Below are positions 33,828-42,229 of a stretch of DNA of 64,000 nt, piece after piece. Location: positions 84,662 through 148,661 of the forward strand of contig NZ_JAGWDK010000018.1 of assembly GCF_018398875.1 (NCBI RefSeq). Direction: 5' to 3'. Numbering within the stretch: position 1 is the stretch's first letter; each line of letters starts with the position of its first letter. A program made the translations under genes and the position numbers. A model generated the notes under the pieces. It did not search any database. It saw only the letters and a program-made list of their open reading frames with translations, and was not told where the DNA came from. The stretch is from Bradyrhizobium sp. sGM-13 (GTDB lineage: Bacteria > Pseudomonadota > Alphaproteobacteria > Rhizobiales > Xanthobacteraceae).

Positions 33828-34769
33828 TCAGGCCGCGGATTGTCCGGCGACGGTTTGCGCGGGCATCGGATAATCGTCCTCGTTCAACACCCAGCCCGGC
33901 TTGGCCGAGAAATCCAGGCGCGGCGGGCAGAAGATGTCGACGAGAACGTTGAGCTTGGGATCGACGGCTTGCGATGTGTGAATGGCCGGCGGTGGAATCA
34001 CGGCAATGGAAGGCGATCCGCAGCGTTCATGATCGTCGTCGCGCCACTGGGCCATGTCGGTCGTCCACGGCCAGCGCAGGTGGTGAACAAAGGTGCCGGC
34101 CAGCGCCAGCGAGCATTGCTCGAAATCGTCATGGTGGTGCGGCGACATCTTGCTCGGGTCGCGCGGGCCGTTTCGCGGCTCGAGGAAATTCACCATGAAG
34201 GTCGAGCAGCGGAAGATCCGCCCGAACCGGCCCGGCGTCGCCGTGACGTCGAGACTGTAGGTCCGGATCTTCGCGCCGGCAGCAGCCTGCGGCCACGGCT
34301 CGAACGGCGGCAGATTGGGATGTGGCGTCGCGTAGGACGCGGCGTTCGAGCAGAGTTTTGCGAGATCTTCCGATCGCGTCGTCACCATGCGCACCACCTT
34401 GGCGGCACCCAGCAGCGTGACGGAGCTTGCACCCGCCGGCACGAAACTGATGGAGTGACCGGGGACGACCTCACGCTCATTGCCCCAGACGATCTCGGCG
34501 CCGGCGCCGGGATCCGGAAGCAGCACGACATATTCGTCGGGCTGGTTGGTCCGGCTCAGCACCGCGCCCTTGTCGGCCTCGCTATAGGCAATGATGAAGT
34601 TCTGGCCGCGGGCGTACCAGGTGCGCGCGCCGTTCTGGTTTTCGGCCGGCGGCGTTTCGTAGAACTTGGCATACTCGGCGCCTGCAAAGTGGGTAGCTGC
34701 CGGCTTTGTGCCGACAGGCGTGGCGGCGAGCGCAGCGCGCGGATCAGTGCTGTGATACATGTGAGCCAT
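33828..34769 (-). CDS. Cupin-fold protein of unknown function
   Basis: A 313-residue protein with signs of two cupin domains. The second has MSPHHHDDFEQCSLALAGTFVHHLRWPW, a run of metal-binding histidines, near residues 209-236. The first, with GQNFIIAYSEADKG and VVPGHSISFVPAGASS, lacks the histidines. ATG 34769 overlaps the end of the aldolase gene by 26 bp; ATG 34760 is an alternative start. The product may be a dioxygenase or isomerase, and the neighbouring aldolase and DUF6282 hydrolase suggest a sugar-acid or hydroxy-acid pathway. I cannot name it further. Confidence 0.7.
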   Translation of the reverse strand: MAHMYHSTDPRAALAATPVGTKPAATHFAGAEYAKFYETPPAENQNGARTWYARGQNFIIAYSEADKGAVLSRTNQPDEYVVLLPDPGAGAEIVWGNEREVVPGHSISFVPAGASSVTLLGAAKVVRMVTTRSEDLAKLCSNAASYATPHPNLPPFEPWPQAAAGAKIRTYSLDVTATPGRFGRIFRCSTFMVNFLEPRNGPRDPSKMSPHHHDDFEQCSLALAGTFVHHLRWPWTTDMAQWRDDDHERCGSPSIAVIPPPAIHTSQAVDPKLNVLVDIFCPPRLDFSAKPGWVLNEDDYPMPAQTVAGQSAA

Positions 34770-35562
34770 CCGTGGTTCGAACGAGTGTTCTGAAATCGGT
34801 GAGCGTTTGCGCCGCGGCCCGGCGCATCAGCCCCTGATCCGACGAGATGATGAAGGCGCTGGCCCCGAGCTCGGAGAAATCCTTGGCTTCCGCAGAAGTG
34901 GCGACCATCACGCAGACCGGCTTGGCGACTTTCTTTGCCGCTGCAATGATCCTGATCACCGCGTCCTTGACGGACGCATCGGCCGACGATTTGGCGCCGA
35001 GGGCGACCGTGAGATCGCCGCGGCCGATGAAGAACCCGTGGATTCCGTCGACCGCGGCGATGGCGTCGATGTGGTCCAGCGCTTCCGGGTCCTCGATCAT
35101 CGCAATTGCGCAAACCGATTCATCCTGTTCATCGACGAGAGACCACATCGGCGTGCCGCCATAGGCGCCGGCGCGGGACGAACCGGAATAGCCGCGCCGT
35201 CCACCGCGATAGCGGGCGGCAGCCGCAATTGCGCGTGCCTTCTCGACTGTCGCGACATGCGGCACCAGCACACCGGCTGCGCCGCAATCCAGGCAGGACA
35301 GGATCTTGGCCAGGTCATCCGACGATACCCGCACGATGCCGGCGAGGTTGCTGGCGCGCGCGGCCAGCAGCATGACATCGGTCATCGCGCGATCGATCGG
35401 CGCGTGCTCCTCGTCGATGACGACGAAATCGTAGCCGAGCGCGCCGAATATCTCGGTCGCATGCGTGGTCGGCGTTTTGATGAACGAGCCAACGACTACC
35501 TGCCGCGCTACGAGCCGGCGGCGGAATGACGAAAAATGCGGCCTGACGACGTCTCCGGACAC
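34744..35562 (-). CDS. HpcH/HpaI-family aldolase
   Basis: GTG 35562 follows GGGAGGAGCAACC and begins a 272-residue class II pyruvate aldolase. Typical motifs are FGALGYDFVVIDEEHAPIDR (metal and pyruvate binding), RVSSDDLAKILSCLDCGAAGVLVPHV, and the FIGRGDLTVALG segment near residue 173. It cleaves 4-hydroxy-2-oxo acids to pyruvate and an aldehyde. The aldehyde could be the substrate of the aldehyde dehydrogenase at the other end of this operon. It is the first gene of the operon and diverges from the IclR gene. Confidence 0.88.
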   Translation of the reverse strand: MSGDVVRPHFSSFRRRLVARQVVVGSFIKTPTTHATEIFGALGYDFVVIDEEHAPIDRAMTDVMLLAARASNLAGIVRVSSDDLAKILSCLDCGAAGVLVPHVATVEKARAIAAAARYRGGRRGYSGSSRAGAYGGTPMWSLVDEQDESVCAIAMIEDPEALDHIDAIAAVDGIHGFFIGRGDLTVALGAKSSADASVKDAVIRIIAAAKKVAKPVCVMVATSAEAKDFSELGASAFIISSDQGLMRRAAAQTLTDFRTLVRTTDGSHVSQH

Positions 35563-35674
35563 GGTTGCTCCTCCCTGCCATCTTCACAGGCTGCCTTCGG
35601 AAGACGGGCCGGTGTGGCACTTGACGAAAACCATTGCAGGGACGACGCCGGTCGGCCATAGCTATTCCGTCGCG

Positions 35675-35689
35675 TTCCACCTGGTGGAA
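35675..35689. promoter_or_regulatory. 15-bp palindrome in front of the IclR gene
   Basis: TTCCACCTGGTGGAA is a perfect inverted repeat (7-bp arms around one base). It ends 7 bases before the ATG of the IclR-family gene and lies about 115 bp upstream of the divergent aldolase start. IclR proteins usually bind such palindromes in the shared gap and control both themselves and the divergent operon. Confidence 0.5.
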
Positions 35690-35696
35690 TTTCAGG

Positions 35697-36476
35697 ATGC
35701 CGCTCAAGTCCGACACTGTCGAAGCCGCCTCGCGCACGCTCCTCTTGCTGGAGGAGCTCAACCGCCACCGCGTCACCTCGATCGATCGCCTGCACAGGGC
35801 GACGGGGCTGCCTAAATCGACTGTGGTGCGGTTGATGAAGTCGCTATGCGCGCTGGGCTATGCCGCCAACGACCGGCGGCAGGGCGGCTACGCGGTCGCC
35901 TCGCGGGTCAAGTCGCTGAGCAACGGCTTTCACGGCGATCCGCTGGTGGTGGAAGCTGCGCGCCCGTGGGCGCTCGCCTTCACCCGGCAATATCACTGGC
36001 CGATCGCCATCGCCGTCCTCGACCGGAGTTCAGTCGTGGTCCGCTTCAGCACCATTCCCGACAGCCCGGTCTCTCCCTTTCACGGTACGCTCAACATGCA
36101 ACTCAGCCTGCTCGGGCGGGCGCTGGGGCGCGCCTATCTGGCGTTCTGTCCGGTCAGCGAGCGATCGATGCTGCTCGACATGCTGGCCCGCTCGCAGGAG
36201 ACCGAAGACAAGCTCGCCACCGAACGAAAGCGGGCATTGGCTTTGCTGGCCACGATCCGCAAGCAAGGTTTTGCCGAACGCGACCCGATGGTCGAACCGC
36301 GCTCGTCGAACACGATCGCGCTTCCCGTCATCGTCAACGGCCGCGTTCTCGCCACTGTCGGCATGACCTATTTCACCTCAGCGCTCGACCGCGCAGACGT
36401 CGTCGGGCGCTACGTGCCGCTGGTGAAAGCGCTGGCGGACAATATTGCCGCAAGTGTCTCGTCGTTGCAGGAGTAG
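35697..36476 (+). CDS. IclR-family transcriptional regulator
   Basis: The ATG at 35697 (MPLKSDTVEAASRTLLLLEEL) fits the family start and gives 259 residues. The winged helix-turn-helix is near residues 10-60 (TSIDRLHRATGLPKSTVVRLM). The ligand-binding GAF-like domain follows, including GRALGRAYLAF and FAERDPMVEPRSSNTIALP. It is divergent from the aldolase-cupin-DUF6282-Bug operon, which it most likely controls, through the palindrome at 35675-35689. The ribosome site is weak. Confidence 0.9.
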   Translation: MPLKSDTVEAASRTLLLLEELNRHRVTSIDRLHRATGLPKSTVVRLMKSLCALGYAANDRRQGGYAVASRVKSLSNGFHGDPLVVEAARPWALAFTRQYHWPIAIAVLDRSSVVVRFSTIPDSPVSPFHGTLNMQLSLLGRALGRAYLAFCPVSERSMLLDMLARSQETEDKLATERKRALALLATIRKQGFAERDPMVEPRSSNTIALPVIVNGRVLATVGMTYFTSALDRADVVGRYVPLVKALADNIAASVSSLQE

Positions 36477-36566
36477 AGGCTAGGGAGATGAGCCGTCAGA
36501 GCGCTGCGGCGAGCACAATGATGAGCACCCTGTGTACTCGCGATGGAGCAGTGACATCCCTAACGC

Positions 36567-36597
36567 TTGACAGAGGGACTGCTACCTATTTAGTAGC
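36567..36597 (+). promoter_or_regulatory. Promoter and inverted repeat upstream of the HxlR gene
   Basis: TTGACA (36567-36572) is followed by an inverted repeat GCTAC-CTATTTA-GTAGC (36581-36597) that lies over the expected -10 area and ends 4 bases before the HxlR start. Autoregulation by the HxlR protein would fit. The -10 hexamer itself is poor. Confidence 0.4.
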
Positions 36598-36601
36598 GAG
36601 A

Positions 36602-36943
36602 ATGCCTATGAGCCAAACACCAAAACCCGGGAGACCTGTCCGAGGCTCGCGGACAGGCGTCCCTGTCATGGCGCTCCTGGACCTGTTGGGGCGACGCTGG
36701 ACACTGGGAGTCCTGTGGAATCTCAGCAATGGCGGACCCTGCACATTCCGCGAACTGCAAGAACGTTGCGAATCGATCTCGCCTACGGTTCTGAATTCGC
36801 GCCTGAAAGAACTGCGTGAAGCAGGCTTGGTCGAGCACTCGCACGAGGGTTATCGCGCTACACCGACCGGACATGAACTTTATGCCCTTCTTGTTCCTCT
36901 TGGTGTTTGGGCGAAGAGGTGGGCAGCGAAGTTACCGGCGTAA
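36602..36943 (+). CDS. HxlR-family transcriptional regulator
   Basis: From ATG 36602 the product has 113 residues and matches the whole HxlR winged-helix domain: PVMALLDLLGRRWTLGVLWNLSNGGPCTFRELQ, then ISPTVLNSRLKELREAGLVEH and the wing. HxlR proteins act as dimers and often respond to electrophiles, aldehydes or redox change. It stands alone, downstream of the IclR gene and convergent with the enolase-superfamily gene. ATG 36608 is an alternative start. Its targets are not evident beyond itself. Confidence 0.88.
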   Translation: MPMSQTPKPGRPVRGSRTGVPVMALLDLLGRRWTLGVLWNLSNGGPCTFRELQERCESISPTVLNSRLKELREAGLVEHSHEGYRATPTGHELYALLVPLGVWAKRWAAKLPA

Positions 36944-36975
36944 GTTACGATAGGGCGAAATGAAAGCGCTGCTCT

Positions 36976-37006
36976 ATCCGACGAGATGCATGCGGCCCCG
37001 TCGGAT
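36976..37006. terminator. Stem-loop between convergent HxlR and enolase-superfamily genes
   Basis: ATCCGACG (36976-36983) pairs with CGTCGGAT (36999-37006), an 8-bp stem with a 15-base loop, immediately beyond the enolase-superfamily stop. There is no T-run, so it may be a weak or Rho-assisted terminator for either strand. Confidence 0.4.
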
Positions 37007-38133
37007 CAAGCGGTCCGGTACTGCTCGATTGGGCTCAGATCCGGCTCGATTCCCAATCCCGGCTCCTCGCCCAGGGTTACGGTTCCGTTCGTCACGTTGA
37101 TGAGCGGTCCGCAAAGTCGGTCGCGCAGCACATTGTCGTTTGAATCGACTTCCAGCAGACCATCGCCGCCGATCCCGGCAAGCAGATGCGCCGATGCGAG
37201 CAAGCCAATTCCGCCGCCGAGATAGTGCGGGCAGAAGGTCTTGCCCGACGCCAGGATGTCGCGCGCGATATCTGCGCACATGGTCAGGCCACCCCATTTG
37301 GCGATGTCGGGCTGCACGACGCGCAACACGTTGTCACTGAGCGCTCGCTCAAACCCCGCGCGGCTCGCGATGTTCTCTCCGGCCGCCAGCGGGATGCCGA
37401 CGTTTTCACGCAACTCCTGCCATTCCCGCCACGGCCGATCGGCTCGGATCGGCTCTTCCAGCCAAGCTAGATCGAACTCGCGCAGATGCGGCGCAATCTC
37501 CAGCGCACGGGCCAACGACCAGCCCTGATTGGCATCCGCTGCGAGCATGCCGTCGCCCACCAGATCGCGTAGCGACGCCAGATTGGCGCGATCTGTCGCC
37601 AGTTCGAAGCCGATCTTCAGTTTCAGTGCGCGATGCCCACGCTTAATTGCCGATTCCGCCACTTGCCGCGAGCCGGTCGGATTAATTCCGCTGGCGTAGA
37701 CCCTTATCGTCTTGCCATTGCCACCAAGCAACCGCCACAGTGGCAGCTTCCGCCGCCGCGCGAACAGATCCCAAATTGCAAGATCAATTCCGGCTATCGC
37801 CTGCGCGAACGGACCGGGCTCGCCGGATTGCAGCGCCAGCACGGCGGTGCCCTGTGTCAGGTCCTCGAAGATTTCCTGGGGAGCGCTGACTGTGCGCCCG
37901 CATGTCGCGGGCGCCAGCACCTCGTTCACGAGTCGCGCTCGATGTTCGGCTCCGACCGATGGAAAGTTTGACCAAATCTCGCCCCAGCCGGCATTGCCGT
38001 CAGTGTCTTCCACACGAACGAATACTGCCGGCCTGTCAAGCATCTTGCCGAAGGAGGTAACAACCGGCGTCGACAATGGGTAACGATAGCAGAAGGCCTG
38101 CACGCTACGGACGGTGAATGGTTGCGACGTCAT
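37006..38133 (-). CDS. Enolase-superfamily sugar-acid dehydratase-like protein
   Basis: The 375-residue protein belongs to the mandelate racemase/muconate lactonizing group. It has a KLKIGF base motif, the metal ligands in ADANQGW, EEP and AGEN, and HYLGGGIGLLASAHLLAG with a possible acid/base His. Many relatives dehydrate galactonate, gluconate or other aldonates. It is the last gene of the sugar operon. If the operon handles sulfosugars its role is not obvious, unless it processes a sulfo-sugar acid. Confidence 0.88.
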   Translation of the reverse strand: MTSQPFTVRSVQAFCYRYPLSTPVVTSFGKMLDRPAVFVRVEDTDGNAGWGEIWSNFPSVGAEHRARLVNEVLAPATCGRTVSAPQEIFEDLTQGTAVLALQSGEPGPFAQAIAGIDLAIWDLFARRRKLPLWRLLGGNGKTIRVYASGINPTGSRQVAESAIKRGHRALKLKIGFELATDRANLASLRDLVGDGMLAADANQGWSLARALEIAPHLREFDLAWLEEPIRADRPWREWQELRENVGIPLAAGENIASRAGFERALSDNVLRVVQPDIAKWGGLTMCADIARDILASGKTFCPHYLGGGIGLLASAHLLAGIGGDGLLEVDSNDNVLRDRLCGPLINVTNGTVTLGEEPGLGIEPDLSPIEQYRTA

Positions 38134-38148
38134 GTCAGGACTCGAAAA

Positions 38149-39186
38149 TCAATACGCTCTCGCGAAGTCACCTTCCTGCCTGATTTCGCTGAAGCCGGGA
38201 AAGCGCGCTGTCCAGGCCTTTGCTTTGGCCTTGGTCAGCGTGTTGAGCCGTTCGAGCACACCGACACCGTCCTTGCGAAGGCTGGCGGCGACTGCGGCGC
38301 GATCAGGGAAATGGCTGCGCACGGCATCCAGCCAAATCGTGCGGCCGGCCAAAAAGCCACCGGCGCCGGCGGCGTAAGCGAAGTCCAGCACGCGCTCGAA
38401 TTTTTCCGGTGCCGCACCGCCTGACAGCAGCACCCAGGGGATGTTGCGTTGGCGACAGATGTCGCCGATTGCATCGAACTCCTTCTGCGCAGCTTTGGAC
38501 GCAGCGCTTCCATCGCGCGGCGGTAGGCTGTTGGCCGCAAGCGGACTTTCGAGCTTCAGCAGATCGACGCCGTATTCGGGCTTCGCAAACTCCCGCACGC
38601 TATCGATGACAAGCCTCGGCAACTTGCCCGGCGATTCCACATAGTCGGCGGTGTGGTTGGCGCTCCCAAGGAAGGGGTATACCAGCAGCTCGAGCACATA
38701 AGGAATGTCGTGATGGGCGCAGTCCTCGCCGACCGACCGCACGAATCGCTTCTGATGTTCGTTGACGGCAGGATCGGCATCTGGCCGGTACCAGGCGAGT
38801 ACCTTCACGGCATCGCCGCCGATCGCGCGGATCTTCTCCACGCTCCAATCGGTGATGGCCCGCGACTTGCGGCCACCTGGAGTTTCCTCGACGCGATGCT
38901 CCTCGAGCGTCATGATGAGGCCGCAGCGGGCCGGCAAGAGGTCGATGGCCGCGGGCACCGCAAAATTCGGATCAAACAGCATCGAGCTGCAGTGTGGCGC
39001 CAGCGCCTCCACCAGAAGCCGCTTGGCCGCAGTTACATCGGCATACTCGACCTTGTCCCTGGTGATGCCTTTCGCCTGGGCGATGGCATCAAACAGCGGC
39101 GGCCGCTGGTCGAGCGCGACCATGCGAAAGTGCCCTTCCGCATCGGCCAGACGCGCAAGCCCGCGGTTCTTTCCAATTGTTCTCAT
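38149..39186 (-). CDS. LacD/YihT-type class I aldolase
   Basis: Start at ATG 39186, overlapping the kinase stop by 4 bp with GAGG upstream; 345 residues. It matches tagatose-1,6-bisphosphate aldolase and sulfofructose-phosphate aldolase: ALDQRPPL near residue 24, the Schiff-base lysine Lys211 in DLLKLESPL, and LSGGAAPEKF...GGFLAGRTIW. It has residues in common with both groups, and its length is nearer LacD (about 326) than E. coli YihT (292). With the YihV-like kinase it would cleave a ketose 1-phosphate derivative into dihydroxyacetone phosphate and a three-carbon aldehyde, perhaps sulfolactaldehyde. Confidence 0.85.
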   Translation of the reverse strand: MRTIGKNRGLARLADAEGHFRMVALDQRPPLFDAIAQAKGITRDKVEYADVTAAKRLLVEALAPHCSSMLFDPNFAVPAAIDLLPARCGLIMTLEEHRVEETPGGRKSRAITDWSVEKIRAIGGDAVKVLAWYRPDADPAVNEHQKRFVRSVGEDCAHHDIPYVLELLVYPFLGSANHTADYVESPGKLPRLVIDSVREFAKPEYGVDLLKLESPLAANSLPPRDGSAASKAAQKEFDAIGDICRQRNIPWVLLSGGAAPEKFERVLDFAYAAGAGGFLAGRTIWLDAVRSHFPDRAAVAASLRKDGVGVLERLNTLTKAKAKAWTARFPGFSEIRQEGDFARAY

Positions 39187-40142
39187 TGGTTCGTCCTCAT
39201 GAATGCAAGACAACTTTCGATCGAGGGAATTCCGGCGCGTCCGCCTGAATGCTCACATTTCAACGCCGCCGCGGCGGCAGCGAACTCCATCGCGTCGCGC
39301 ACGGCGAGACCCATACCGACCGCAAAGGCATAGGCGCCGTGAAAGACGTCGCCGGCACCTGTCGTGTCCACGACCCTGACGCGGAATGCGGCCTGCTTTT
39401 GCAAGGTCCCGTTTTCGTACCAACTCACCCCTTCATGTCCGCGGGTGACCGCGACGATGCGGCAATTGAAGCGCGCAATTTTGGCCAGCGCCGCGCCGTC
39501 GGCCGACCCCATGAAGGCTGCCAGCGCGGGTTCGGAGAATACCGCGTGATCGGTGAGCGGAAGCAGGCGCTCGAATGTGGTGGCTTCGGCGACATCGCCG
39601 TCGAGGATAGTCGGAATCCCCAGCGCACGCGCCTTGCCGAACAGCGCAACAGCTCCCTCCGGCCAGCGCGGATCAGCAAGCACGGCGGAAGCGCCTGCAA
39701 CGGCATCGAGCGGTAGCCAATCGGCTCGCTTGGGATACGACCCTCGAAAATTCACGATCTGCCGTTCACCGGACTTGTCGACGATCACGCCAGAGACCGA
39801 GGAGCGGCCTTCGGGAAACAACTTGAAATTCGCAACATCGATGCCTTCGGCTGATAGCGCTGAGCGCATCTCATGCCCGGCGGCGTCATCGCCGCCACGG
39901 CCCCAGAAAGCAGCGGCCCCGCCGAGGCGCGCGATGGCGACCGCAGCGTTTGCGGCCATGCCACCGCCCAGTGTGGAATAGTCGAGACTCCTGATCTTTT
40001 CGCTTTCGCCTGAAAATCTTTGGTCGACGCGCCAGATCTGATCGAGTGCCGAGAGGCCGAGGCAGATCACACGCGCGCGCTTTGCTTTTGAGGCCATGTC
40101 GGCCAACCTTGTCCGCGTCGCGGGATTGGCGTGGTCGTTCAC
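39183..40142 (-). CDS. PfkB-family sugar kinase, YihV (sulfofructose kinase)-like
   Basis: GTG 40142 overlaps the ATPase stop (GTGA), giving 319 residues. It has the PfkB N-terminal glycine motif LGGGMAANAAVAIARLGG and the C-terminal DTTGAGDVFHGA with catalytic Asp265. It resembles E. coli YihV over its length (VLADPRW, LDGDV, SDHA-type FSEP, ALKCEHSGGRAGIP). The three YihV residues that bind the sulfonate, Lys27, Asn109 and Arg138, align with Lys49, Asn131 and Arg159 here. A sulfonated, or otherwise acidic, ketohexose is therefore the likely substrate. Ordinary ribokinases lack this set. Confidence 0.88.
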   Translation of the reverse strand: MNDHANPATRTRLADMASKAKRARVICLGLSALDQIWRVDQRFSGESEKIRSLDYSTLGGGMAANAAVAIARLGGAAAFWGRGGDDAAGHEMRSALSAEGIDVANFKLFPEGRSSVSGVIVDKSGERQIVNFRGSYPKRADWLPLDAVAGASAVLADPRWPEGAVALFGKARALGIPTILDGDVAEATTFERLLPLTDHAVFSEPALAAFMGSADGAALAKIARFNCRIVAVTRGHEGVSWYENGTLQKQAAFRVRVVDTTGAGDVFHGAYAFAVGMGLAVRDAMEFAAAAAALKCEHSGGRAGIPSIESCLAFMRTNQ

Positions 40143-41212
40143 CGCAGCACCTGGCCATTGCTGCCGTCGAACAGATGCGCCCTGCCCGGCTGCGGACGCA
40201 GGTTAAGACGATCGCCGACCTTCGGCCGCAGCGCGGGATCGACCCGCGCGATCGCCGATGCGCCGGCCAGATCGAAATGAATCAGCGTGTCCGAGCCCAG
40301 CGGCTCGACCAGCCTCACCGTCACCGCCACGGCTCCGGCAGCATCCGCCGTCACCGAAAAATGCTCGGGACGGATTCCGAATACACCATGGCCGGCCTTG
40401 CGCAACAGATCACGGCTGTTCACGTCGAGCGGCGCGTCAGCGCCATCCTGCGAAAAGACGATCTGCTCTCCGCGTAATTCGACCGGAAAGAAATTCATCG
40501 CTGGCGAACCAATGAAACCCGCGACGAACTGATTGGACGGCCGCTCATAGACCGCTTCCGGCGTGTCATATTGCTGAACCGTGCCGCTCTGCATCACCAC
40601 GATGCGGTCAGCCATGGTCATGGCTTCGATCTGGTCGTGCGTGACGAAGACCATCGTGGTCTTGAGCTGTTGCGACAGCGCCTTGATTTCGGCGCGCACC
40701 TGCCCGCGTAATTTAGCGTCGAGATTGGATAGCGGCTCGTCGAACAGAAAGGCCTTTGGATTGCGTACGATCGCGCGCCCCATCGCCACACGTTGCCGCT
40801 GGCCGCCAGACAATTCCTTCGGCTTGCGGCCGAGATAGGGTTCGATGTGCAGCAACGCCGCGGCGCGCTTGACCCGCGCATCGATCTCGGCCTTCGGCGT
40901 ACCGCGCAGCTCGAGCGCAAAGGACATGTTCTCGTAGACCCGCATGTGCGGATAGAGCGCGTAATCCTGGAACACCATGGCGATATCGCGCTGGGCCGCG
41001 GGAACGCCGTTGACGCGATTGTCGCCGATATAGAGCTCGCCGGAGCTGATCGGTTCAAGACCGGCGATGATCCGCAGCAAGGTCGACTTGCCGCATCCGG
41101 ACGGACCGACGAAAACGACAAACTCGTGGTCCGCAATCTCGAGATTGAGATCGGGAATGACGGTAAAGCTGCCGTAACGCTTGACGAGATTGCGGATCGA
41201 GATCGAGGCCAT
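40139..41212 (-). CDS. MalK/UgpC-type sugar ABC transporter ATP-binding protein
   Basis: A 357-residue ATPase with Walker A GPSGCGKST near residue 38, signature LSGGQRQRVAMGRAI, Walker B FLFDEPLSNLDAKLR, and a C-terminal TOBE-type regulatory domain of about 110 residues. This is the shared-type ATPase that energises two-permease carbohydrate importers. The matching permeases and receptor are in the same operon (42230-45329), with a dehydrogenase gene inserted between. Confidence 0.94.
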   Translation of the reverse strand: MASISIRNLVKRYGSFTVIPDLNLEIADHEFVVFVGPSGCGKSTLLRIIAGLEPISSGELYIGDNRVNGVPAAQRDIAMVFQDYALYPHMRVYENMSFALELRGTPKAEIDARVKRAAALLHIEPYLGRKPKELSGGQRQRVAMGRAIVRNPKAFLFDEPLSNLDAKLRGQVRAEIKALSQQLKTTMVFVTHDQIEAMTMADRIVVMQSGTVQQYDTPEAVYERPSNQFVAGFIGSPAMNFFPVELRGEQIVFSQDGADAPLDVNSRDLLRKAGHGVFGIRPEHFSVTADAAGAVAVTVRLVEPLGSDTLIHFDLAGASAIARVDPALRPKVGDRLNLRPQPGRAHLFDGSNGQVLR

Positions 41213-41217
41213 GACCG

Positions 41218-42222
41218 CTAGCCCAGCGCCAGTACGGGCTTGATCAATTCGCCCTGGGCGAATCGCGCAAAATTCTCCGGCAGTGCCGAGAGCCCGAATT
41301 CGCCGTCGACCAGGACTCGATATTCCTCCTTGTATTGGCGCAGCAAGGCCACGTTGGACTCGAAATCGCTGATCGGGAAGTAGAACGTGCGGATCATGTA
41401 GAAATCCTTGCGCCGGAACACCTTACCTTCCTCGATCGTCCAGGGCGCGGCGTTCTCACCGACCAGCACCAGTGCTCCGCGCGGCAACACGAGCTCGATG
41501 CCGAGGTTACGGGCCGCGTGCGCGCCCGAACATTCCATGATCAGCGCGAAGCGCCTCGACGTATCACCGACCGGGTGCGCCTTTGCGCCGAAGGAATGCG
41601 CGATCTCGAGGCGCGCCGCATTGGGATCGGCGACATGAATGTCGCGATAACCGAGACTGCGGAGCGCCAGCACCACGCCGAGCCCAACCGGCCCGGCGCC
41701 CATCACCAGAACCGGCCCCGCCTCTTGCGGCGGCACAATACGGCTGACGAAACGCACGGCATGACCTGACGTGCCGATCACGTCGAGCAGAAGCGGCGCC
41801 AGACTGTCTTCGATGTCGTCAGGTACCGGCAGCAGGCAATTTTCCGGGACCGGCACGTATTCGGCATAACCGCCCGGTCTGTTCCAGCCGATCAGGCTCG
41901 ATATCTCCAGGCACATCTGCGTATCGCCGCGTTGGCAAGCCGCACAGCGGTCGCAATGCAGCGGGATATAGACGGCGCAACGTTTGCCGTGCATGGGATG
42001 GTCGGGCTGCTCGACCACGCCGAAGATCTCATGGCCCGCGGTAAAGTCGGCGCCCTTGTGCCAGAGCTTGAAATCGGAGCCGCACAGCGCGGTTCGCGAG
42101 ACTCGCACCAGCACCTCGCCGATCGCCACCTCCGGCATTGCGATGCGCTCGATGGTGATGCGGTCGCCGCCGTGGAACACGGCAGCCTGCATGATCGAAT
42201 TCGGTAGCGGAACGGCGTTCAT
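41218..42222 (-). CDS. Zinc-dependent medium-chain dehydrogenase, sorbitol/threonine-dehydrogenase-like
   Basis: The 334-residue protein has the catalytic zinc ligands in LCGSD and GHE, the structural zinc cysteines HCDRCAACQRGDTQMC near residues 109-124, and the NAD-binding VMGAGPVGLGVVLAL. It fits polyol or sugar dehydrogenases. In the operon it lies between the ATPase and the permease genes. If no isomerase exists, it could make the ketose that the PfkB kinase uses by oxidising a sugar alcohol. Substrate unknown. Confidence 0.9.
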   Translation of the reverse strand: MNAVPLPNSIMQAAVFHGGDRITIERIAMPEVAIGEVLVRVSRTALCGSDFKLWHKGADFTAGHEIFGVVEQPDHPMHGKRCAVYIPLHCDRCAACQRGDTQMCLEISSLIGWNRPGGYAEYVPVPENCLLPVPDDIEDSLAPLLLDVIGTSGHAVRFVSRIVPPQEAGPVLVMGAGPVGLGVVLALRSLGYRDIHVADPNAARLEIAHSFGAKAHPVGDTSRRFALIMECSGAHAARNLGIELVLPRGALVLVGENAAPWTIEEGKVFRRKDFYMIRTFYFPISDFESNVALLRQYKEEYRVLVDGEFGLSALPENFARFAQGELIKPVLALG

Positions 42223-42229
42223 GCAATCC

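Noticed and set aside
36976..37006. A strong Rho-independent terminator between HxlR and the enolase-superfamily gene
   Set aside because: The stem is good but no T-run follows on either strand, so only a weak or Rho-assisted terminator is claimed.
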